DNA of 11,933 bases from Aureococcus anophagefferens (lineage: Eukaryota > Sar > Pelagophyceae > Pelagomonadales > Pelagomonadaceae), in the NCBI RefSeq assembly GCF_000186865.1, contig NW_008705608.1, positions 136,343 through 148,275 of the forward strand, in the 5' to 3' direction. Position 1 is the stretch's first letter; every line of letters starts with the position of its first letter. The notes under the pieces are model-generated. The model made no database searches, had not been told where the DNA came from, and worked only from the letters and a program-made list of their open reading frames with translations. This document shows, one piece after another, positions 9,301 to 11,933 of this stretch. The position numbers and the translations under genes are program-made.

Positions 9301-11933
9301 CAGCAGCAGGAATCGTCGGCGCATCTACTGGAAGACGATTTATTGCCGAGCTGGCTCGACACGATCGTCGAGCAGACGTTCAAGACGCTCACGGCGCTCT
9401 ACGACATCGACGAGGACGTCATGCCCCGGGACCACCGCCTCGTCTTCCACGACACGCTGGTGCGCCTCTCCATGTCGCTCCACGGGTCCCAGTACCACGT
9501 CGCGCCCCTGCTGGACAAGCAGAGCATCATCTCCGAGGACACGCCGGGGCCGCACGACATCATGACGCCCGCGGCGACCTTCAACCACCTCGTCGCCGAC
9601 CTGCAGGACTCGGAGGACATCGACACGTCCGAGGACGTCGTGCGCATCGTCAACACGTTTAATAGTTTGCCGCACCTGGCCGACATCAAGGACACGCCGT
9701 CCGCGCCTCCCGTCGAGCCCCTGATCATGAAGCTCGTGTCCCACACGCTCGGGCGGCTGAAGCCGTCGGCCCGGGGCAAGAAGCTCGACCCGGACTGCAC
9801 GCGGACGGCGCGCTGGCTCGTGAAGATCTTCCGGGCCATGATCGAGAAGGCGTGGGGCATGTCGATCGACGAGCGCGACGACGACGGCGGCGAGGAGCAG
9901 GACGTCGCGGCCTACGACATCCAATTGATGCTGAATAGGTGCGGCGTGACGAAGCTGTGCCTGCTGCTGATCGCGCCGGGCATCGACCGCGAGCTGAGTT
10001 TAGAAGGCATCAAGCTCTGCATCGCGCTGCTCTTCCGCGAGGGCGGCAACACGGCCGTGCAGGCGACGATCAACGAGGTGCTGAAGCAGGACTGCGAGCA
10101 GTTCTTCAAGGCCGTGCGCGAGTACATGCTCGAGATCAAGAACTACTATCTCTACGGCGACCCGCCGCTCGTCGAGGACCCGGAGGAGGACGTCGAGATC
10201 CCGGGCACGTGCATGGTCATGCGCTTCCTCCAGCTCATGTCCGAGGGCCACTTCGAGCCGAACCAGGACATCATGCGCGAGCAGCCGTTGACGAACATCA
10301 ACCTCCTCGACGACTTCGTCGAACTGCTGTCCATCCTGAGCCGCGACAAGCACCGGTGCCGGTCGTCGACCAAGGCCGCGCTCCAGGCCGCGAGCACGCT
10401 TTTGGAAGTCATCCAGGGGCCCTGCAAGAAGAACCAGATGCACCTCGCCATCCACACGGAGCTCATCGAGATTTTGAATAGGATCACGCGGTCGAAGCCC
10501 ATCCGCGACTGCCTCGTCGAGGAGGACAACGAAACCAAAAAGACGGCGCTGGAGATCTACGAGGGGCTGCTCGAGGGCGAGACGGGCAACAGCGTCATCA
10601 TCACGCGCATCATTTCGGTGATCGACCTGGAGGTGCTCAAGGACATCATCGAGGAGCGCGACGAGGACGACTTCGCCGACGAGAAGCATCGCGAGTTGGG
10701 CGAGATCCAGATGGAGGCCGCCGTGCTCTGCCAGATGTTCTTCGACTACAAGCCGGCGCTGCGGGAGACCGTGACGTTGAGCCGCCCCATCCAGCGCCTC
10801 CTAGCGAAGCGCGTGACGTCCGTCGAGGTCGTCTGGGACGGCGTGCTGTTGCGCCGCTTCTTCCCCGTGCCGTCGATCTGCGACCACATCTCCGAGGCGA
10901 CGCGCCAGAAGCTCGTGACGGACGTCGACCGCACGACGGACGAGCTGCGGCTCCAGGACTTTTTGGTACGAGCGCACGACATCTTCCGCGAGATCTCGCA
11001 CCAGCAGCTCCTCAGCGAGATCAAGTTCGGCCAGATCTCGCTGTCGTCGATATTCTCGCGGCGGAACCAGGAGTACGCGACGTGGCTCGCCTTCTACACG
11101 GCCTGCGTCATCAACGGCATCATGATGGCCTACGCGAAGCACGAGCGGCCGGAGAACCCGGAGAACCCGCGGCCGTTTCAGACCAAGGAGAACGACCTCA
11201 TGTGGGTCGGCAACCGCAAGTCGGTCTACGACTTCGTGCTGACGCCCCTGAACGTCTTCAACATCATGCTGAGCTCCTTCACGCTTTTATTGTTTTTAGT
11301 GGTCCGGTGCCCCGTGACGTACGCGTCGCTCATCGAGAAGGGCAAGGGCCCGGCCATGGCGCTGTTGAACACGATGCTCGACGCCATGACGCTCTACTAT
11401 TTCATCTACACCTTGTTCGCGGCGCTGGGCCTCAAGTTCCGCATCTTCTCGGCGTTTTTGCTGCTGGACATCATCGTCAAGGACCCGACGTCGCAGGACG
11501 TCATCAACGCGATCGTCTACCCGCGGCGCCAGCTCGGCGCGACGGCGCTGCTCGGGTTTTTCGTGGTCTACATCTTCGCGATGATCGTCTTCCAGTCCTT
11601 CTCCGACGACTTCTCCTACACGGACGAGGGGCCGGAGGGGAGCTTCCCCGAGGACTGCCGGAGCCTGCTGCGGTGCTTCGCGGTGACGATGATGTACGGC
11701 CTGCGCCTGTCCGGCGGCATCGGCGACATCATGAAGCACACGTGGTCCACGCGCCTCTGGATCGACTTCCTCTACTTCTTGATCGTGCTTATTGTATTGT
11801 TGAACGTGATCTTCGGCATCATCATCGACACGTTCGGCGAGCTGAGGAACCAGAAGGGCGAGCGGCTGCGCAAGACCGTGGAGAACTGCTTCATCTGCGG
11901 CCTGGACGGCCTCACCTTCGACCGCGCGTCGCC
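3400..11933 (+). CDS. IP3 receptor/ryanodine receptor superfamily Ca2+ release channel with an internal voltage-sensor domain (3' truncated by window)
   Basis: One frame is open for 2,844 codons to the window edge, with no intron. The ATG at 3400 is the first in frame, has a strong context and precedes an acidic tail (residues 36-52). Domains in order: beta-trefoil/suppressor-like, from GDFITL at 56 through IQLLHVKSRKYITV; MIR repeats at about 310-500 (FFAGDMVRLIDPE; SLWVVEG with FRLRHANSGKYLCL); first RIH solenoid at about 600-900; a helical block containing ELCLDRNYLS at about 950-1105; an inserted Lys/Ala linker, Cys cluster and four-helix voltage sensor at about 1105-1352; central RIH block with HDGLVQSALNLL; RIH-associated domain at about 2176-2247 (EGIKLCIALL, GGNTAVQ); LLEVIQGPCKKNQ at about 2330; pore at 2558-2812; CFICGL at 2830-2835. 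The product should form a tetrameric Ca2+ release channel of the ER or another internal membrane. IP3-contact residues of animal receptors appear substituted. The partner His pair of the zinc motif and the stop codon lie beyond the window. Family assignment is firm; ligand, membrane and gating are inferred. Confidence 0.93.
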   Translation, partial: MALAAAGGALLGDDPLKEPAASPEPRKSHALDQLSEANDDEEDDAADDELRPLRVGDFITLRNIPNAPELKRGFLSAEGILEDACRVSDKPAHFDESVFQICIQFQYSALKEYQENIEFLEELQAVEAEEEASRLEPDAGSAGEGEAPREESDAQKLSKLVDSLQRSMENEKRLNDTYMQQSIGNPIKFGSTIQLLHVKSRKYITVDPNEVASHERENLSVRLSESGSSLSWFTLLPCYKIDREGDFVNSGASLILRVSERTSEQIHCCQTFFESDRRKDGDRRREVNCSLEPTGWRVILYSPYHDEADKSFFAGDMVRLIDPERNAALRLVDRETAALSEIVEDFNGKLDSASLWVVEGHTRPAIGGAITYGPSRSFRLRHANSGKYLCLKSSNLWSKSTRLIRAAGALAGTALAGDTNQTPPASAPTSVHGDAPKKETFYFGGDDLGVSQACALTFNTPYGALKSKGGINNRVEEITNGAPVQIACQSRWMHAGEVQEGDADEDLATSAVGKGSRPGSLSLIFDRYVPPADNLDILVGTAAYPRLTAFREALDHCGKPGGPNARAIASMEPAFAETIDQLACFFMGKDLFDDPLYEDIKPSELRDLRESRQLLIAEQGVLDVLIVILKRLDSLVEDAVAKASGGRRTSSVQRDVMRRASTVGGLGDHGPPRSTAAARPRLRTAASRTHMSEESTDSWEAVGGAKGRRRSMALQARTGNVDVDAIEQIQGNVGNRIFWLLLLATRDALPIQMQVADHIQVFISYVPNEPIATACLVHMLNTNLPLQETKVSEEETGYIVQMVSESRMESLYLELLRALCSCSGSGVDCNQCRVVDFWMEGGKHLHCRLLQKGSSKQAGNWTLGSETGFKKPNPDLVRCIEGHELLSSPLPALYLAWDTDHDDLKPRALAGFAGTPEVPIQAIYRSEVVNGEDGIAHANRQTIASYFVSQLFLAAELCLDRNYLSIGLVTEQFPFAHCLAMIQDAELPNELKAAVVRIISTAYVDKDPSVKQCCPHLAHTWSDLSDSTASDAALGPQDRVRFLLLQDILDQYLNNPDNIYDGLKQRMMELLLKLVQFSFYSTTEDMQRLVQPLLSDLSRREDAESAKVDTKNNAKAVKAAALAERAKAKRGGAAKTTGAAKKYKASSVSPEDDDLNLVAEGSVHDDGKPRPSCLYRLICCPCWCCRKFCNLFGYRARPDSWQSRWYDKLDSVKAMGVVLAMVAFLLVCFAMGVEDINVMGWWSQEARNAQRDGGPDPVVSIMSVASTFCTVALIVEVSLRWYCYAVKNGRFWYFLRDSHSFPFNIIDFFLMLSDIMSLTGVVSAIPGLKGAKVLRIIKLVRVARAAKAIKFVEIEKEVEETLDWNIPHRYRFTPLQQIQTMLEIVTVLGEVSLVHRECNLTSLLAFFKNSYTGTVSADAVSLYHRVVDAAPRLSTLAQDTLFASVETNGGDTAGDRDVVASRRFDEIFLDLCLYEHDGLVQSALNLLMVQHSVRDALVRDVAATQLLSDPADEMQCKRLKEVLMELQSNAERHELWGDIEDEEEKQTNEKVKNALREITSACMMRREIPGHRCPYEPVESTQTLLFNLGALDVAMTVIDLEGSMTDGMDAAVMANTKDIIRLCMVFLQWFVRDHKHNQLAAYEYLERFVDCFDHDVQSPSVIAEVVRGNVELTKNFPLRIVTECANQIIKNGRNYCYLDLFEALLFLEEGAVENNVELQFAVLRELSRPSRDEPMMWLCQEAGSEDYLQRADLMAESLDIAAEATQKRSLPRNMTPAMDEEYLPPLLRYNIKLLEVLAGCALGSIDITTVEAKLQNLYPPIQLLQAILDKRTTLNARYALSMFLYHTTIEVEINVPAFERNSLVWSFIGTFPVVFRDAVDCCTQPLELGLLSDGPTGVTSRLQLAHALLCAQFMRVFMERYVPGPSSWREVEMDPVLVEAMGGGKQSLLSHSTHSSSHRRNQRGSVDQQQESSAHLLEDDLLPSWLDTIVEQTFKTLTALYDIDEDVMPRDHRLVFHDTLVRLSMSLHGSQYHVAPLLDKQSIISEDTPGPHDIMTPAATFNHLVADLQDSEDIDTSEDVVRIVNTFNSLPHLADIKDTPSAPPVEPLIMKLVSHTLGRLKPSARGKKLDPDCTRTARWLVKIFRAMIEKAWGMSIDERDDDGGEEQDVAAYDIQLMLNRCGVTKLCLLLIAPGIDRELSLEGIKLCIALLFREGGNTAVQATINEVLKQDCEQFFKAVREYMLEIKNYYLYGDPPLVEDPEEDVEIPGTCMVMRFLQLMSEGHFEPNQDIMREQPLTNINLLDDFVELLSILSRDKHRCRSSTKAALQAASTLLEVIQGPCKKNQMHLAIHTELIEILNRITRSKPIRDCLVEEDNETKKTALEIYEGLLEGETGNSVIITRIISVIDLEVLKDIIEERDEDDFADEKHRELGEIQMEAAVLCQMFFDYKPALRETVTLSRPIQRLLAKRVTSVEVVWDGVLLRRFFPVPSICDHISEATRQKLVTDVDRTTDELRLQDFLVRAHDIFREISHQQLLSEIKFGQISLSSIFSRRNQEYATWLAFYTACVINGIMMAYAKHERPENPENPRPFQTKENDLMWVGNRKSVYDFVLTPLNVFNIMLSSFTLLLFLVVRCPVTYASLIEKGKGPAMALLNTMLDAMTLYYFIYTLFAALGLKFRIFSAFLLLDIIVKDPTSQDVINAIVYPRRQLGATALLGFFVVYIFAMIVFQSFSDDFSYTDEGPEGSFPEDCRSLLRCFAVTMMYGLRLSGGIGDIMKHTWSTRLWIDFLYFLIVLIVLLNVIFGIIIDTFGELRNQKGERLRKTVENCFICGLDGLTFDRAS
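5332..5560 (+). other. Disordered insert in the channel's ligand-binding helical region with two basic phosphosite motifs
   Basis: Residues about 645-720 of the channel interrupt the first helical domain with a Gly/Ser/Arg/Ala-rich, low-hydrophobicity segment. It carries RRAS (Ser661) and RRRS (Ser711), both classic basophilic (PKA-type) consensus motifs. Animal IP3 receptors are regulated by PKA at other positions. Phosphorylation here is inference only. Confidence 0.45.
6709..6966 (+). other. Lys/Ala-rich linker and seven-Cys cluster preceding the voltage sensor
   Basis: Residues about 1104-1170 of the channel are rich in Lys and Ala, followed by acidic patches: a flexible linker. It leads into seven cysteines within 17 residues (C1173, 1179, 1180, 1182, 1184, 1185, 1189) in the motif CLYRLICCPCWCC, about 25 residues before the first inserted membrane helix. 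Juxtamembrane clusters of Cys with Trp and basic residues are typical S-acylation sites; zinc binding is an alternative. Confidence 0.5.
7033..7452 (+). other. Voltage-sensor domain (S1-S4) inserted in the channel's cytosolic solenoid
   Basis: There are four predicted membrane helices in the channel frame. S1: residues 1212-1232 (MGVVLAMVAFLLVCFAMG). S2: 1262-1284, with E1276 and R1280 in LIVEVSLRW. S3: 1303-1320, with N1304 and D1307 in FNIIDFFLML. S4: 1332-1350, with K1332, R1335, K1338, R1341, R1344, K1347 and K1350, a basic residue at every third position (LRIIKLVRVARAAK). The S2 Glu and S3 Asp are the countercharges of the charge-transfer centre; the usual S2 aromatic three residues before the Glu is Leu1273 here. 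No S5-S6 or pore follows: the chain returns at once to the helical solenoid. S1 lacks the mid-membrane Asp of Hv1 proton channels. Four helices keep both ends on the cytosolic side, so the insertion is topologically allowed. Confidence 0.8.
9205..9345 (+). other. Low-complexity Ser/His/Gln linker in the channel
   Basis: Residues about 1936-1982 lack hydrophobic periodicity and are rich in Ser, His, Gln and Arg (SHSTHSSSHRRNQRGSVD). They separate helical solenoid blocks between the central RIH block and the RIH-associated domain. This is probably a disordered surface loop; the basic-RGS segment could be phosphorylated. Confidence 0.45.
11071..11898 (+). other. Six-helix channel pore and start of C-terminal zinc motif
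   Basis: Helices by residue: S1 about 2558-2579, S2 2617-2636, S3 2661-2678, then the LLLDIIVKDPTSQDVINAI linker characteristic of IP3 receptors, S5 2713-2733, pore helix and filter 2756-2776 (GLRLSGGIGD, against GGGVGD in animal IP3 receptors), S6 2787-2812 (LNVIFGIIIDTFGELR). C2753 and C2759 flank the pore helix as in the family. C2830 and C2833 in CFICGL are the Cys half of the C-terminal zinc-binding motif; the His half lies outside the window. Conservation here suggests a functional cation (Ca2+) pore. Confidence 0.9.

Noticed and set aside
11152..11170. Tandem GGAGAACCC repeat
   Set aside because: It has only two copies encoding ENPENP in a loop of the channel, too short to be meaningful.
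1..11933. tRNA, rRNA, CRISPR, insertion sequence, bacterial operon or riboswitch
   Set aside because: No cloverleaf, spaced direct repeats, transposase or Shine-Dalgarno-led gene chain was seen. The gene families and the intron indicate a eukaryotic nuclear genome.

Overview
This window is eukaryotic nuclear DNA, very GC-rich, with long intron-poor genes, an AT-richer short intron, strong C/G third positions and no bacterial signals. Gene content (an IP3-receptor-family Ca2+ release channel, a membrane-anchored tyrosinase, a secreted C-type lectin-like protein) together with a short intron bounded by inverted repeats suggests a GC-rich microalga. A pelagophyte stramenopile of the Aureococcus type is my best guess, but this is inference and no species marker is present.

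Layout. Positions 1-545, minus strand: the 5' part of a gene for a secreted Cys-rich protein with a C-type lectin fold. It runs off the left edge, and its signal peptide and body lie in different frames. Positions 546-671: a short gap with a hairpin. Positions 672-3129, minus strand: a two-exon tyrosinase-family copper oxidase (about 771 aa) with one 142-nt intron at about 1475-1616. Positions 3130-3399: a compact divergent promoter region holding a TATA-like element. Positions 3400 to the right edge, plus strand: one uninterrupted 8.5-kb reading frame (2,844 codons, no stop reached) encoding an IP3 receptor/ryanodine-receptor superfamily channel.

The channel is the main interest. Its order is the usual one for an IP3 receptor: N-terminal beta-trefoil, MIR repeats, helical RIH solenoid, second RIH, RIH-associated domain, six-helix pore with a GGxGD-type filter, and the start of the C-terminal CFICG zinc motif. 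Inside the cytosolic solenoid, in the loop between the first long helical block and the central RIH block, there is an added four-helix membrane module. It has an S2 glutamate, an S3 N-I-I-D motif and an S4 with a basic residue at every third position seven times: a textbook voltage-sensor domain. The residues that bind IP3 in animal receptors appear to be lost. The combination suggests an intracellular Ca2+ release channel gated or tuned by membrane voltage rather than, or in addition to, IP3. I know of no described protein with this architecture, but I could not search.

Nothing in the sequence ties the three genes into one pathway. Tyrosinase and channel share a divergent promoter region and could be co-regulated; the lectin lies head-to-tail behind the tyrosinase.
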